A stretch of DNA of 64,000 bases from Sphingomonas aliaeris (GCF_016743815.1 NZ_CP061035.1:3345001-3409000), one strand, 5' to 3'; shown: positions 29,180 through 40,634, counted from the stretch's first letter. Made by a program: numbers and translations. Notes: a model not told the origin generated them from the letters alone.

Positions 29180-29719
29180 TCAGTTCGCCTTGATCGGGGA
29201 AAATCCACTGAAGCCACGCAAATATTGCGCCCGTATGTCGGTTGTTTCGACGCCCGCCGGCACATCGATGATCGCCTGCGCCAAGGTGGGTTTCGAGCGA
29301 CCGAGCTTCTGGTTGCTGCGAAGGCCCGCGCCATCGGACCAGAAGTTGAACTTGTTCCGGCCGTCGCGATTGTGCGTGAACAGCAAGGCGTAGCGGCCCG
29401 GACGCGGAACCCGGATGCACAAGGCGACCGAGCCGCTGGCCGGCGTATCGACCACGACGCGGCGGAACACCTTGCCCTCCGCGATCAGGTCGCGATCGTC
29501 CTTCAGGAAATCCGCTTCGGTCGCGGGATACAGTTCCAGGCGGAGGTCGCCGGTCCGATCCTTCAACCCGAGCACGTTGACGCGGATCGCAGGGCCACCA
29601 CTCGTGCAGGCCGAGGCATCGCTGCCCAATGTCCGCGTCTGCGCCGATCCCGGAGCCGAAAGGGACAAGGCGATTGCCGTCGCGATCGAGGTGAGGGGCA
29701 ACGTCGAAGCGAACTTCAT
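29180..29719 (-). CDS. DUF2141 domain-containing secreted protein
   Basis: 179 residues with a signal peptide (cut near LSAPGSAQ). RVNVLGLKDRTGDLRLELYPATEADFL, ALCIRVPRPGRYALLFTHNRDGRNKFNFWSDGAG is the DUF2141 signature (beta-sandwich, DGNGK-like loop replaced by NRDGRNKF). Function unknown; periplasmic. It sits between a membrane protein (4-bp overlap) and a glycosyltransferase (3-bp gap), an arrangement suggesting a role in polysaccharide or lipid-linked glycan handling. Confidence 0.85.
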   Translation of the reverse strand: MKFASTLPLTSIATAIALSLSAPGSAQTRTLGSDASACTSGGPAIRVNVLGLKDRTGDLRLELYPATEADFLKDDRDLIAEGKVFRRVVVDTPASGSVALCIRVPRPGRYALLFTHNRDGRNKFNFWSDGAGLRSNQKLGRSKPTLAQAIIDVPAGVETTDIRAQYLRGFSGFSPIKAN

Positions 29720-30678
29720 AGCGTCTTCTTCCTAGCCAACAGCCCGTGCACGCCGAACATCACGATGAAGACGACGTGGAACAACAACTGCATCGCCGCG
29801 GTGAACGCGACCAGTTCCGACAATTCCTGATCCTGCCCGATGACGAGGATCGCGAAGTTGGCGAAAAGCAGGTCCTTGTTGGGCACAAGCGGCAGGCGCG
29901 ACACGAGCAGGCGTGCGGCGGCGAGGAACAGCCACATGCCGAGCGGCGCGGTCGGCAAAGCGAAATGCCAGGCGAGCGCGATGAGGAAGGACCCTGCGAT
30001 CAGGCGCAGGCAGTGGATCGAAAACACCCACCACAAGGTGCCCCGCGCGAGCGAGAAAACGCGTTTGGAGAAGATCAGGAACGGCAGCGACGTGCACATA
30101 ACGATGCCGATCGACCCGAGCACTTCCTCCAGATACCCCGCGGCGCTGAGCAACTGGTAACCGAGCGGCACGGCGAAGGCGAACAGGACGAGGGTGATCG
30201 TGTTGCCGGCGATGGCGGACAGGATGCTGACGTCCTTCACCGCGCCGAACGGTGCCGCGATCATTCGCGCCCGGCTGCGTGCCCAGGCATAGAAATACGC
30301 CTCTCCGGAATATCCGAAGACGACCTCGTTCGCGATCCGCTTCTTGATCAGCGCGATCATGCCGCCGACGAGCGGAATGCCCCACAAGCGGCGAAAGATG
30401 ATCCAGTCCCCGGTCGGTGCGGAGAAATATAGCAATGTGAACGCGACGTAGAAGGCGGGACTGGCAGGCACCGCGCGGTGGAGCCCGGCAAGACCGTGGC
30501 CGAGCAACTCGCGTCCCAGGCCGACGACCATTGCGATCGTCAGCAGCGCGCCGATGATCATCGGCCAGCGGCTGCGAATCCTTTTGAGCGGTTCCAGCCC
30601 GGCAATGTCCGGCGCCAGCGCTATCGACGGTTCTGCGATCGTGTCGCGCATGTTCGGTCCGGTTTTCGGAGTGTCCAC
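29716..30678 (-). CDS. Multi-pass membrane protein of unknown function
   Basis: 320 residues with roughly seven to eight hydrophobic segments from residue ~40. YFSAPTGDWIIFRRLWGIPLVGGMIALIKKRIANEVVFGYSGEAYFYAWAR and SRLPLVPNKDLLFANFAILVIG suggest a distant relation to flippase-like proteins of the lysylphosphatidylglycerol synthase membrane domain type (inference only). Start GTG at 30678 is uncertain; ATG at 30651 lacks a ribosome site. First gene of an operon with DUF2141 and GT4, divergent from another glycosyltransferase. Confidence 0.7.
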   Translation of the reverse strand: MDTPKTGPNMRDTIAEPSIALAPDIAGLEPLKRIRSRWPMIIGALLTIAMVVGLGRELLGHGLAGLHRAVPASPAFYVAFTLLYFSAPTGDWIIFRRLWGIPLVGGMIALIKKRIANEVVFGYSGEAYFYAWARSRARMIAAPFGAVKDVSILSAIAGNTITLVLFAFAVPLGYQLLSAAGYLEEVLGSIGIVMCTSLPFLIFSKRVFSLARGTLWWVFSIHCLRLIAGSFLIALAWHFALPTAPLGMWLFLAAARLLVSRLPLVPNKDLLFANFAILVIGQDQELSELVAFTAAMQLLFHVVFIVMFGVHGLLARKKTL

Positions 30679-30841
30679 CTGGCGAAAACCATCCGCTGAT
30701 GCCGCAGAGGTCTGGGGCTATGCGCCGCCTTTAACGCCACTGTTATCGCGCCGCAACAAATCTGCGGCAAGGCGACCTGACGCAGGTTGGGACGTAAATT
30801 CTTTTGTGACTTTTCTACAAGCGGTAAGGCCGCGTCCGTCG

Positions 30842-31927
30842 ATGGATAAACCTTTCCCTGCCGGCCCGCGACACATCCTGACCTATGCCGAGACGTGGCG
30901 TGGCGGTGGTGTGGAGCGGGTTCAGTTGCGCCTCGCACGCGGCTGGATCGCGGCGGGATGGCGCGTGACGCTGGTTTTGGGCGATCCCGAGGGGCCGCTG
31001 GCAAGCGAGGCTCCGGACGGGCTGGAGATACTGCCGCTCGGGTCGGGGGGAATGCTCCCGCTGATGCGATTGCTGCCGGATATCGTCGCCGAGCGGCGAC
31101 CGGACGTCATCTTCTGTCCGGGCAATCATTATACCGGGGCGGCGGCGTGGCTACGCCTGCGTCTGGGCCGGACATGCCCGCCTATCGTTGCGAAGGTTTC
31201 CAATGCCTTGGGGCGACCGGACCAACGCTTCGCCGTGGCCTGGGCCTATCGCCGGTGGCTGGCGCTGCATCATCGTTTCGTGTCGAGGCTGGTGGCAATG
31301 ACCCCGGCAATGGCGGACGAGGCCGCAGATGCGATGCGGATCCCCCGCGGCGCGATCGCCATCATCCCCAATCCGCCGGTCCTGCCCATTCCGGGCGCGA
31401 CGCCGCCGGTCCTGCCTGGCGGACGCTTTATTCTGGGCGTGGGGCGACTGGCGCCGCAGAAGCGCTGGGACCGCTTGATCGCTGCGGTCCCCAAACTCGC
31501 CGATCGCGACCTGTCGGTGGTGATACTGGGCGAAGGCGACGCGCGCGCGGCGTTGACGGCGCAGATCGCGGCGCTCGGGCTGGGGCACCGCGTGCATCTT
31601 CCAGGGCATAGTGCCGATCCGCTGCCCACGATCGCGCGTGCGGTCGCGGTGGTGCTGGTATCCGACTTCGAAGGCGTGCCGAGCGTGTTGCGGGAGGCGC
31701 TGTCGCTCGGAACGCCGGTCGTGACGACCGGATCGAGCGTTGCGGTCCGCGAGATCGTGACCGGGCCGGACCTCGGCACAGTTTTAGCGGCGGGCGACGA
31801 GGCCGGGCTGATCGCCGCGATCGACCATTGGGGCGCGCCGGGCCAACCCCGCCCCGCCCCGGTTCCGCAGCCGGGCGAGGGGGCGGCCGACGAGTATTTG
31901 CGACTGTTCGAAAGCGTTATCGGTTAG
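30842..31927 (+). CDS. Glycosyltransferase family 4
   Basis: 361 residues. N-terminal HILTYAETWRGGGVERVQLRLARGWIAAGWRVTLVLG is the acceptor-domain start; FILGVGRLAPQKRWDRLIAAVPKL and VLVSDFEGVPSVLREALSLGTPVVTTGSSV are donor-domain motifs, the latter with the E-x7-E pair. I use the ATG at 30842 because upstream sequence is the divergent promoter region. The stop (TAG) overlaps the convergent maiA stop codon. Substrates unknown. Confidence 0.9.
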   Translation: MDKPFPAGPRHILTYAETWRGGGVERVQLRLARGWIAAGWRVTLVLGDPEGPLASEAPDGLEILPLGSGGMLPLMRLLPDIVAERRPDVIFCPGNHYTGAAAWLRLRLGRTCPPIVAKVSNALGRPDQRFAVAWAYRRWLALHHRFVSRLVAMTPAMADEAADAMRIPRGAIAIIPNPPVLPIPGATPPVLPGGRFILGVGRLAPQKRWDRLIAAVPKLADRDLSVVILGEGDARAALTAQIAALGLGHRVHLPGHSADPLPTIARAVAVVLVSDFEGVPSVLREALSLGTPVVTTGSSVAVREIVTGPDLGTVLAAGDEAGLIAAIDHWGAPGQPRPAPVPQPGEGAADEYLRLFESVIG

Positions 31928-32553
31928 GGTTTGCAGCGGTCGGGGTGCGCCGCGGCGAAGGCCGGGAGGGTCGTGCAGGCCGCGTCTACTGCGACGAGTG
32001 TCGGCCAAGCATCGACCTGCATCTCGAACCGGCGCGCGTTGTACATCTGCGGAACGAGGCAGATGTCCGCCAACCCGGGTGCCGGACCGCCGAGGAACGG
32101 GCCTTCCGCCGCTTTCGCGATCGTCTCCAGTGCGTCGAAACCGGTCCGAACCCAGTGGCGATACCAGTCTTCCTTCGCCGGCTGATCCGCGCCAAACTGG
32201 GTTTCCAGCCGCTTGAGCACGCGCAGATTGGCGATCGGGTGGATATCCGACGTGACGGCGAGGGCACCGGCCAGCGCCCGCGCGCGGCCCAGTGGATCGC
32301 TCGGCAGCAACGCAGGATCGGGGCGGGTCGCGTCCAGATAGTCGATGATCGCGACGCTTTGCGTCAACGTTGCGCCGTCGATCTCCAGCGTTGGCACCAG
32401 GCCTTGTGGATTGCGCGCGAGATTGTCTTCCGCCGTATGTTCGGCCGCGAGCAGGTTCACCGGGACCGATTCGTACGCCAGCCCCTTCAGGTTCAGCGCG
32501 ATGCGAACGCGGTAGGCCGCGGACGAGCGCCAGTAATCGTACAGCCGGATCAT
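31924..32553 (-). CDS. maiA: Maleylacetoacetate isomerase (GST zeta)
   Basis: Glutathione-dependent isomerase of tyrosine/phenylalanine breakdown: maleylacetoacetate to fumarylacetoacetate. 209 residues. RLYDYWRSSAAYRVRIALNLKGL carries the active-site SSxxxR pattern; NPQGLVPTLEIDGATLTQSVAIIDYL binds glutathione; IHPIANLRVLKRL is typical of zeta class. No other tyrosine-degradation gene is close. Its ATG overlaps the stop of the AI-2E family gene. Confidence 0.93.
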   Translation of the reverse strand: MIRLYDYWRSSAAYRVRIALNLKGLAYESVPVNLLAAEHTAEDNLARNPQGLVPTLEIDGATLTQSVAIIDYLDATRPDPALLPSDPLGRARALAGALAVTSDIHPIANLRVLKRLETQFGADQPAKEDWYRHWVRTGFDALETIAKAAEGPFLGGPAPGLADICLVPQMYNARRFEMQVDAWPTLVAVDAACTTLPAFAAAHPDRCKP

Positions 32554-33632
32554 GCCGCCAGCCTTTCCCCGTCCGCTTCCTCCGCGCGTTCGGAACTGCG
32601 TTCCAGCGCGACCTTGATCATCGCGGTCATCGGATCGGCGAGCGCGAGCCCCAGGATGCCGAACAGCGTGCTGGCCAGGATCTGCGCGCCCAGCGTCAGC
32701 GCTGGCGGCAGATCGACCGTCTTCTTCGCGACCATCGGAATGACCACGTACCCATCGAAGGTCTGCACGACGAAATAGGTCGCGAGCGCGGCGATACCCG
32801 TGTCCGCCCCGGCGCTGAACCCGACGGCCGTCATCAACACGCCGGTGATGAACGCGCCGACATTGGGGATGAACGCCAAGATTCCGGCGATGATGCCAAG
32901 CACGAGCGCCATCGGTACGCCGAAGAACCACAGGACCAGAAACGTCAGCACGCCTTCCAGCGCCATGCCGAGCAGGCGCCCGGCCAGCAGGCGGCGCAGC
33001 GTCACGCCCATCCGCTGTACCGTCAGGGCGAATTCGGGGCGGTGTTCGACCGGGATCATCCATTGCAGCCCGCGATCGTAGAGCCGCGGTTCCATCGCGA
33101 TGAACAGACCGAGCACCAGGATCATGAACAGGCTGGTCATTGCGCCCAATGCGATGCCGACATACGAGCCGATCTTGCCCAGCGACCCCAGCGCCTGCCG
33201 CGCCATGCTGCCCAGATCGGACTTGCCGGGCATGATCCCCTTGTCGGACAGCCAGCCGGTGACGCGGTCGAACTGGCTTTGCAACGTCGCGCCGAGCTGC
33301 GACGCCTGCTGCACCAGTTGAACGCCGGTCAGGTAAAAGGTGCCGAGCAGGAAGGCGACGACCAGAAGGACGACGATCGCCAATCGCCAGCCCCGCCCGA
33401 TGTTCAACACGCGGCCGAGCAGGCGTACGCCGCCGTCCAGCATCGCCGCGAACACCAGACCGGCGAAGATGATCAGCAGCGGCTGGACGAGCAGGATGAC
33501 CAGCCCGATCGCGACCGCCATGCCGAACCATACGCTTGCCCGCTTCAGTTCGGCGCGGACCGCCGGATCGCGAACCTCATTGGGGCTGGCACCCGAGACG
33601 ATTTGCACCCCGTTGCCGGCCCCGTCGGTCAT
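32550..33632 (-). CDS. AI-2E family transporter
   Basis: 360 residues with eight expected membrane segments, including VILLVQPLLIIFAGLVFAAML and PMALVLGIIAGILAFIPNVGAFI, whose G-x-x-x-G-x-x-x-F-I-P region is the family hallmark. Family members include the AI-2 exporter TqsA and Na+/H+ antiporters, so substrate is open. ATG at 33632 overlaps the lepB stop; ~46 upstream in-frame residues belong to the lepB region and are not used. Confidence 0.9.
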   Translation of the reverse strand: MTDGAGNGVQIVSGASPNEVRDPAVRAELKRASVWFGMAVAIGLVILLVQPLLIIFAGLVFAAMLDGGVRLLGRVLNIGRGWRLAIVVLLVVAFLLGTFYLTGVQLVQQASQLGATLQSQFDRVTGWLSDKGIMPGKSDLGSMARQALGSLGKIGSYVGIALGAMTSLFMILVLGLFIAMEPRLYDRGLQWMIPVEHRPEFALTVQRMGVTLRRLLAGRLLGMALEGVLTFLVLWFFGVPMALVLGIIAGILAFIPNVGAFITGVLMTAVGFSAGADTGIAALATYFVVQTFDGYVVIPMVAKKTVDLPPALTLGAQILASTLFGILGLALADPMTAMIKVALERSSERAEEADGERLAA

Positions 33633-34579
33633 TTCGCGGTTTCCTGTGGATGCAGCGAATTGCCCGCGCGCCCGGATCGCAGAGCGCTCCACCAACTGAG
33701 CGGGTTCCACGATGCCGTCCCGTCGAGCGAGAAGGTGATGAATTCGGCACGCCCGCCGACATATTCCCACGGCACCGCACCGCCCAGCCCCAGATCCGGC
33801 TGACCGAGCGAGAAGCGGCTGTCCGACGACCGATCGCGATTGTCGCCCATCAGGAACACATGGCCGGCCGGGATGGTGATCGGACCGTAATTGTCCCCGG
33901 GGCTATAGCCGAGCTCGACCGTGTCGTAGCGCCGGCCGTTCGGCAGGGTCTCCGTCACGATCGGCAGGCGGCAGACTTGCGCGCCGTCCGCCGCCGTCTC
34001 CAGCGCGCCGGGATATTCGCTGTCGGTGCAGGGGAGGTTGGCATCGACCGGGAGCAGCACGTCGTGGATCGGCCCGCGACGCACCGCTTCGCCGTTGATG
34101 TACAAGACCCCGCCGCGCACCTGCAACCGGTCGCCCGGCAGGCCGATCAGCCGCTTGATGTAATCGGTGTTGCGACCCGGCGGGGTGACGATGACGACGT
34201 CGCCGCGTTCCGGCATGCGGCCGAACAGGCGCCCCTTCACGAACGGCAATTGCACGCCCCAGCTTTCCTCCGGCTGACGCAGCACCAGCCCGCGGAAGAT
34301 CGCCGCCGGATTGGGAATGGTCGGCGAGATGAACGACCAGCCATATGGATATTTCGTCACCACCAGCCGGTCGCCGGTGCGCAACACCGGCATCATAGAT
34401 TCCGACGGAATGTAGAAAGGCTTGGCGATGAAACTGTGAAAACCGAGCACGGCGAGGATGAGCCAGAATATCCCCTTGGCCTCTTCCCACCAGGTCGATT
34501 GGGTTTTGGTGGCGGGGGGCTGGGACGGGCTGGCGGACCCGGTCCGGGGGTCGTTCACTGCCGGATTTTCGGCCGTCAT
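33629..34579 (-). CDS. lepB: Signal peptidase I
   Basis: Membrane serine protease that removes signal peptides. One N-terminal membrane segment (about 37-52), then the catalytic Ser61 in [11 protein letters not shown] and Lys142 in [12 protein letters not shown]; the S26 box [18 protein letters not shown] is complete. 316 residues. The region between 175 and 225 carries two cysteines (PCTDSEY, VCRLP). Overlaps acpS and the AI-2E gene by 4 bp each. Confidence 0.96.
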   Translation of the reverse strand: MTAENPAVNDPRTGSASPSQPPATKTQSTWWEEAKGIFWLILAVLGFHSFIAKPFYIPSESMMPVLRTGDRLVVTKYPYGWSFISPTIPNPAAIFRGLVLRQPEESWGVQLPFVKGRLFGRMPERGDVVIVTPPGRNTDYIKRLIGLPGDRLQVRGGVLYINGEAVRRGPIHDVLLPVDANLPCTDSEYPGALETAADGAQVCRLPIVTETLPNGRRYDTVELGYSPGDNYGPITIPAGHVFLMGDNRDRSSDSRFSLGQPDLGLGGAVPWEYVGGRAEFITFSLDGTASWNPLSWWSALRSGRAGNSLHPQETAK

Positions 34580-34992
34580 TCCGTGTCCTCAGTTTTCTTT
34601 ATGGCCTCGATGATCACGAAGGCCTGTGCCCAGGGATGATCGTCGGTCATCGTAAGATGTACCCTGGCGGCGTGTCCGTCGGGGATCAACGCGTCAAGCC
34701 GCGCCTTGGCCCCGCCGGTCAACAGTAAAGTCGGGGCGCCGGAGCGCGCATTGACGACGCCGATATCCTTCATGAACACGCCGGCACGAAACCCCGTGCC
34801 GACCGCCTTGGAGAAGGCCTCCTTCGCGGCGAACCTCTTGGCGAGCGTTCCGGCCTTGGTGAAGGGACGCTTCGCCGCCTTGGCGCGTTCGGTTTCGGTG
34901 AAGACGCGGTTCTCGAACCGATCGCCGAAGCGGTCCAGCGACGCCTGGATGCGCTCGATGTTGCACAGGTCTGAGCCCAGGCCGATGATCAT
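34576..34992 (-). CDS. acpS: Holo-[acyl-carrier-protein] synthase
   Basis: Transfers 4'-phosphopantetheine from CoA to acyl carrier protein. 138 residues; [12 protein letters not shown] (metal-binding Asp) and [20 protein letters not shown] (metal-binding Glu) are both present. First gene of the tightly coupled acpS-lepB-AI2E-maiA run; a repeat element separates it from pdxJ, so it may have its own promoter there. Confidence 0.95.
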   Translation of the reverse strand: MIIGLGSDLCNIERIQASLDRFGDRFENRVFTETERAKAAKRPFTKAGTLAKRFAAKEAFSKAVGTGFRAGVFMKDIGVVNARSGAPTLLLTGGAKARLDALIPDGHAARVHLTMTDDHPWAQAFVIIEAIKKTEDTE

Positions 34993-35019
34993 TTCGAGGC
35001 CCCTGCGAGGGTCGGAAGA

Positions 35020-35175
35020 AGGTTTGTTCGCGCGGAGACGCGGAGACGCGGAGAAGAACGGAAGAAGGTATTGCGCTGCGCGCGGCGGGTGGAAACGGCA
35101 GTCGAGGGAAGACGCGCGACGCGCGTGATCTCTTTCTCCTCTTCTTCGCGTCTCCGCGTCTCCGCGCGAACACTC
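35020..35175. repeat. Inverted-repeat element between pdxJ and acpS (family B)
   Basis: Perfect 25-bp inverted arms: GTTCGCGCGGAGACGCGGAG plus 5 bases from 35026, mirrored at 35147-35171. Each arm contains direct repeats of GCGGAGAC. The ~95-base core has no gene. Two related elements with GTTC...GAAC ends occur at 61978 and 62139. It fills almost all of the pdxJ-acpS gap. Confidence 0.8.
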
Positions 35176-35188
35176 CTTCCAAAATCCA

Positions 35189-35917
35189 TCACCGCGCGAG
35201 ATCCATAGCGGCCCGCATCTGCCGGACCGCCTCGCCCAGGCCGACGAACATCGCCTCCCCGACGAGGAAGTGCCCGATATTCAACTCGCGCACCTGAGGA
35301 ATGGCGGCGATCGGCGCGACATTGTCGTAGGTCAGGCCGTGTCCGGCATGCACCTCGATACCGTTCTTCGCGGCAAGCGCAGCGGCATCGGCGAGACGGC
35401 GTAGTTCATGCGTGCGCGCCTCGCCTTCCAGTTGCGCATAACGCCCGGTGTGCAGTTCCACGACCGGGGCGCCAAGCCGGATCGCGGCATCGATCTGCAG
35501 CGCATCCGGCTCGATGAACAGCGATACGCGTATGTTCGCGTTGCGTAATTCCGACACGAGCGGGGCGAGGCGGTCATGCTGCCCGGCCGCATCCAGCCCG
35601 CCCTCGGTGGTCAGTTCCTCGCGCTTTTCGGGAACGATGCACGCGGCATGCGGTCGATGACGCAGCGCGATCGCGAGCATCTCGTCGGTTGCCGCCATTT
35701 CCAGGTTGAGCGGAATCGTCAGCCGTTCGGACAGGCGCGCGATATCTTCGTCGGTGATGTGCCGCCGGTCCTCGCGCAGGTGCGCCGTGATGCCGTCCGC
35801 GCCGGCCTCCGCCGCGAGCAACGCCGCGCGAACCGGATCCGGATAGCCCGCGCCACGTGCATTCCGCACCGTCGCGACGTGATCGATGTTGACGCCGAGG
35901 CGCAGGATATCGGTCAT
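35189..35917 (-). CDS. pdxJ: Pyridoxine 5'-phosphate synthase
   Basis: Final ring-closing step of de novo vitamin B6 synthesis from 1-deoxyxylulose 5-phosphate and aminoacetone phosphate. 242 residues; [18 protein letters not shown] and [15 protein letters not shown] at the start, [27 protein letters not shown], and [10 protein letters not shown] are family blocks. Its ATG overlaps the pyrE stop by 4 bp. Confidence 0.96.
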   Translation of the reverse strand: MTDILRLGVNIDHVATVRNARGAGYPDPVRAALLAAEAGADGITAHLREDRRHITDEDIARLSERLTIPLNLEMAATDEMLAIALRHRPHAACIVPEKREELTTEGGLDAAGQHDRLAPLVSELRNANIRVSLFIEPDALQIDAAIRLGAPVVELHTGRYAQLEGEARTHELRRLADAAALAAKNGIEVHAGHGLTYDNVAPIAAIPQVRELNIGHFLVGEAMFVGLGEAVRQMRAAMDLAR

Positions 35918-36498
35918 GCCGCCGCCCGGCTACCCGGCTTGATCGCTGGGATCGCCGCAAGTTCGGGGGGCAAGGCGTCGGCAGCGTAGGTCGGAACGTC
36001 GAGGCGGATCAGCGGATGGAACGGCACGCCGAGGTCCGCGCTGCCGTTGGAGCGGTCGACCAGCGCGCCGGCGGCGACGGTCACGCCGCCCGCGCGTGCG
36101 ATCGCGGCGATCGCTTCACGTGACGAGAGACCGGTGGTGACGACGTCCTCCATCATGAACACGCGCGTGCCGGGTTCCAGGCGGAAGCCGCGGCGGAGTT
36201 CGAACACGCCTTCGGGGCGTTCCAGGAACATTGCCTCCACCCCCAGCGCGCGGCCCATTTCGTGGCCGGCGATCACGCCGCCCATGGCGGGGGAAACGAC
36301 CGCCTGGATCGACGAGCGGACATCCGCGGGAAGGCGGGCGACCAACGCTTCGGCCAGCCGCGCGCCGCGCGCCGGATCCATCAGCACGCGCGCGCATTGC
36401 AGGTAGCGGGCGGAGCGCAGGCCGGACGAGAGGATGAAATGCCCCTCCAGCAATGCCCCTGCCGCGCGGAACTCACCCAGAACCTCGTCTTCCGTCAT
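35914..36498 (-). CDS. pyrE: Orotate phosphoribosyltransferase
   Basis: Pyrimidine synthesis: orotate plus PRPP to OMP. 194 residues from the ATG at 36498. [16 protein letters not shown] is the orotate-side loop; [18 protein letters not shown] is the PRPP-binding motif. First gene of the minus-strand run pyrE-pdxJ-acpS-lepB-AI2E-maiA. Divergent from coxB. Confidence 0.95.
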   Translation of the reverse strand: MTEDEVLGEFRAAGALLEGHFILSSGLRSARYLQCARVLMDPARGARLAEALVARLPADVRSSIQAVVSPAMGGVIAGHEMGRALGVEAMFLERPEGVFELRRGFRLEPGTRVFMMEDVVTTGLSSREAIAAIARAGGVTVAAGALVDRSNGSADLGVPFHPLIRLDVPTYAADALPPELAAIPAIKPGSRAAA

Positions 36499-36583
36499 CG
36501 CCCGGCCCAACCTTTCGCGCGCCAAATAGGGCCGCGCGGGGCCCAAGTGCAACGTGTACAGGAAAAAACTCCGCGCATGCCGC

Positions 36584-36612
36584 TTGAGGCAAAGCGGGGT
36601 CGCGCGTATAGG
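36584..36612 (+). promoter_or_regulatory. Candidate sigma-70 promoter for the cox operon
   Basis: TTGAGG (36584-36589), a 17-base spacer and TATAGG (36607-36612) lie about 80 bases before coxB in the pyrE-coxB gap. Spacing is optimal and the -35 matches 5 of 6 common bases. Inference from sequence only. Confidence 0.45.
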
Positions 36613-36692
36613 CGCGGGTCAAACGGGTGGAATCCTGCCCAGCTCTGCGGCCCCATTTTGCCGTAGCGTATTCGCCAGGGGTGACGACACAT

Positions 36693-37832
36693 ATGCGTAT
36701 GACGGGGTTCAAATCGATCGCACTGGCAGCCGGGCTGCTGGTGGCCGGCGCGGGCTTCGCCGCGGCGCCGCCCGCCGCGCCGACCGCGCCTGCCGTTACG
36801 GCACCGGCGCCCGTCACGGTCGATCCGGCTGCCGCCGCGCCCGCAAACGCGCCCGCCCCGGGCAGTGCCGCGCTGGCGCAGGACGGTGCGTATGCCGTGA
36901 CGCCGGTGCCCGGCGTCGGCATGCCGACCGACCGGCATTATGGCATCCAGCCGCAGGTCACGAAGAATGGCGAGCGCGCACAGCATTTCCATGACGCGAT
37001 TCTCGTCCCCGTGATCACGGTCGTCTCGTTCTTCGTGCTCGCGCTGCTGTTCTGGGTCGTCTACCGCTTCCGCCGCGCGCGGAACCCGGTGCCGTCCAAG
37101 ACGAGCCACAACACGGCGATCGAGATCGTATGGACGCTGGCCCCAGTGCTGATCCTCGTACTGCTCGCGGTGCCGTCGATCGGCCTGCTGCAGGCGCAGT
37201 TCAAGCCCGCCCCTGCCAACGCGATCACGCTGAAGGCGATCGGCAACCAGTGGTACTGGACCTATCAATATCCGGACAATGGCGGGTTCGAAATCACTGC
37301 CAACATGCTGAAGGAGAAGGACCAGGCCGGTAAGGGCGAACGCATTCGCACCGATGCCGACGGTCCCCGCCTGCTCGCCACCGACAACCGTGTCGTGCTG
37401 CCGGTCGGCGTGCCGATCCGCCTGATCACCACCGCCAACGACGTCATCCACAGCTGGGCGGTTCCCGCCTTCTGGATGAAGCTGGATGCGGTTCCGGGTC
37501 GCCTGAACGAGACGAGCTTCACGATCGAGAAGCCCGGCGTGTATTTCGGCCAGTGCAGCGAATTGTGCGGTGCGCGGCACAATTACATGCCGATCGCGGT
37601 CGAGGCCGTGTCGCTCGAGCAGTTCAACGCCTGGGTCCTCGCCAAAGGCGGCTCGATCAAGGGCGCCAAGCCTTCGGTCGCCCCCGCCGCGCTGACGCCG
37701 GAAGCGGCCGGCGCCGCTGCAGCGCCGACCAGCAACACCACCGACGGCGCGGTCGAAAATTCGACCGCACCCGCCACCACGACCACTCAGGGCGCATCGG
37801 GCAATCCCGCCGGCGCCGGCACCGGACTGTAA
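36693..37832 (+). CDS. coxB: Cytochrome c oxidase subunit II
   Basis: CuA-containing subunit of aa3-type oxidase. Signal peptide, then a Pro/Ala-rich spacer, two membrane helices (about 110-130 and 150-170), and the CuA domain: HSWAVPAFWMKLDAVPG and GQCSELCGARHNYMP supply the Cys, His, Glu and Met ligands. A Trp-rich electron entry NQWYWTYQYP is present. The last ~55 residues are low-complexity Ala/Thr. ATG at 36693 chosen; the next ATG is two codons later. 379 residues. Confidence 0.95.
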   Translation: MRMTGFKSIALAAGLLVAGAGFAAAPPAAPTAPAVTAPAPVTVDPAAAAPANAPAPGSAALAQDGAYAVTPVPGVGMPTDRHYGIQPQVTKNGERAQHFHDAILVPVITVVSFFVLALLFWVVYRFRRARNPVPSKTSHNTAIEIVWTLAPVLILVLLAVPSIGLLQAQFKPAPANAITLKAIGNQWYWTYQYPDNGGFEITANMLKEKDQAGKGERIRTDADGPRLLATDNRVVLPVGVPIRLITTANDVIHSWAVPAFWMKLDAVPGRLNETSFTIEKPGVYFGQCSELCGARHNYMPIAVEAVSLEQFNAWVLAKGGSIKGAKPSVAPAALTPEAAGAAAAPTSNTTDGAVENSTAPATTTTQGASGNPAGAGTGL

Positions 37833-39500
<1,668 letters not shown>

Positions 39501-39527
39501 TCCCGGCAAGAAGATCGACGAAACAGG

Positions 39528-39558
39528 AAACGCCCCGGTTCATCGCCGGGGCGTTTTT
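39528..39558 (+). terminator. Terminator after ctaD
   Basis: AAACGCCCCGG (39528-39538) pairs perfectly with CCGGGGCGTTT (39546-39556), 7-base loop, followed by TTTTCTTTT. A typical Rho-independent terminator, 28 bases after the ctaD stop. It separates coxB-ctaD from ctaB and the assembly genes, which then need readthrough or their own promoter in 39560-39740. Confidence 0.9.
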
Positions 39559-39740
39559 CTTTTGGCCGGGGCGTCGGAGCAAGTCGGCGGGTCGCTTTCC
39601 GGGATGGCAGCGATGATCGTCATTCCGCCCTGGGTCGGTGCCCGTGCTTGGCGGTTTTAGCGTCGGACCGGACACTTGCCGCCTTCCCCGAACCATGCCG
39701 CTTTCCCCAGCGCACAGAGGGGCCTATAGCGCAGACGATC

Positions 39741-40634
39741 ATGACCGCGACGACTCTTCCCCTGCCCGCAGACTGGCGCGACTTCCTGGCGCTGACCAAG
39801 CCGCGCGTGATGACGCTGGTGGTGTTTACCGGACTGTGCGGTATGCTGGCGGCGCCGGTGCTGATCGATCCGATCCTCGGCTTCACGGCGATCCTGTGCA
39901 TTGCGCTGGGCGCGGGTGCGGCGGGGGCGCTGAACCAATGGTATGAGGCCGATCTCGATTCGAAGATGAAGCGGACGCAGGGTCGCCCCCTGCCCGCCGG
40001 ACGGATGGAACGCGGATCGGCGCTGCATTTCGGCGTGGGCCTCGCGGCATTCTCGGTGATCCTGATGGGGCTGGCGAACAATGTCGTCGCGGCGGGGATC
40101 CTCGCGGTGTCGATCCTGTTCTACGTGTTGATCTACACCGTGTGGCTGAAGCGCCGGACGCCGCAGAACATCGTGATCGGCGGTGCGGCGGGCGCGTTTC
40201 CGCCGTTGATCGGTTGGGCGGCGGCAACGGGCGACGTCGCGACCTTGCCCGTGCTGCTGTTCGTATTGGTATTCCTGTGGACTCCGCCACATTTCTGGGC
40301 GCTCGCCTTGTTCATGAAGACCGATTACGCCGCGGCGGGCGTGCCGATGCTGCCCGTCGTCGCGGGCGAGCGGGCGACCCGGACGCAGATCGGGCTGTAC
40401 ACGATCCCGATGGCGGCGGCGGCGATCGCCCCCTGGGCGCTGGGACTGACCGGCGCGATCTATGGCTGGGTCGCGGTCGCGACGACGGCGGTGTTTGCCG
40501 CGATGGTGGTGCAGGTCGCGACGCGGCGCACGCAGCCCAACGACACGATGCGCCCCGAAAAACGCCTGTTCGCCTATTCAATCCTGTACCTGTTCATTCT
40601 GTTCGGCGCATTGGTTGCCGACCGCTGGATCTGA
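39741..40634 (+). CDS. ctaB: Protoheme IX farnesyltransferase (heme O synthase)
   Basis: UbiA-type prenyltransferase that farnesylates heme B to heme O for the oxidase. 297 residues. The first Asp-rich motif is in [25 protein letters not shown], the second in [20 protein letters not shown]; about eight to nine membrane helices. ATG at 39741; the upstream in-frame stretch is not conserved-looking. A small membrane protein gene begins 4 bases after its stop. Confidence 0.96.
   Translation: MTATTLPLPADWRDFLALTKPRVMTLVVFTGLCGMLAAPVLIDPILGFTAILCIALGAGAAGALNQWYEADLDSKMKRTQGRPLPAGRMERGSALHFGVGLAAFSVILMGLANNVVAAGILAVSILFYVLIYTVWLKRRTPQNIVIGGAAGAFPPLIGWAAATGDVATLPVLLFVLVFLWTPPHFWALALFMKTDYAAAGVPMLPVVAGERATRTQIGLYTIPMAAAAIAPWALGLTGAIYGWVAVATTAVFAAMVVQVATRRTQPNDTMRPEKRLFAYSILYLFILFGALVADRWI

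Noticed and set aside
28292-29830. A 512-codon plus-strand frame opposite the GT4 and DUF2141 genes
   Set aside because: Both minus-strand genes have clear families; the plus frame has none.
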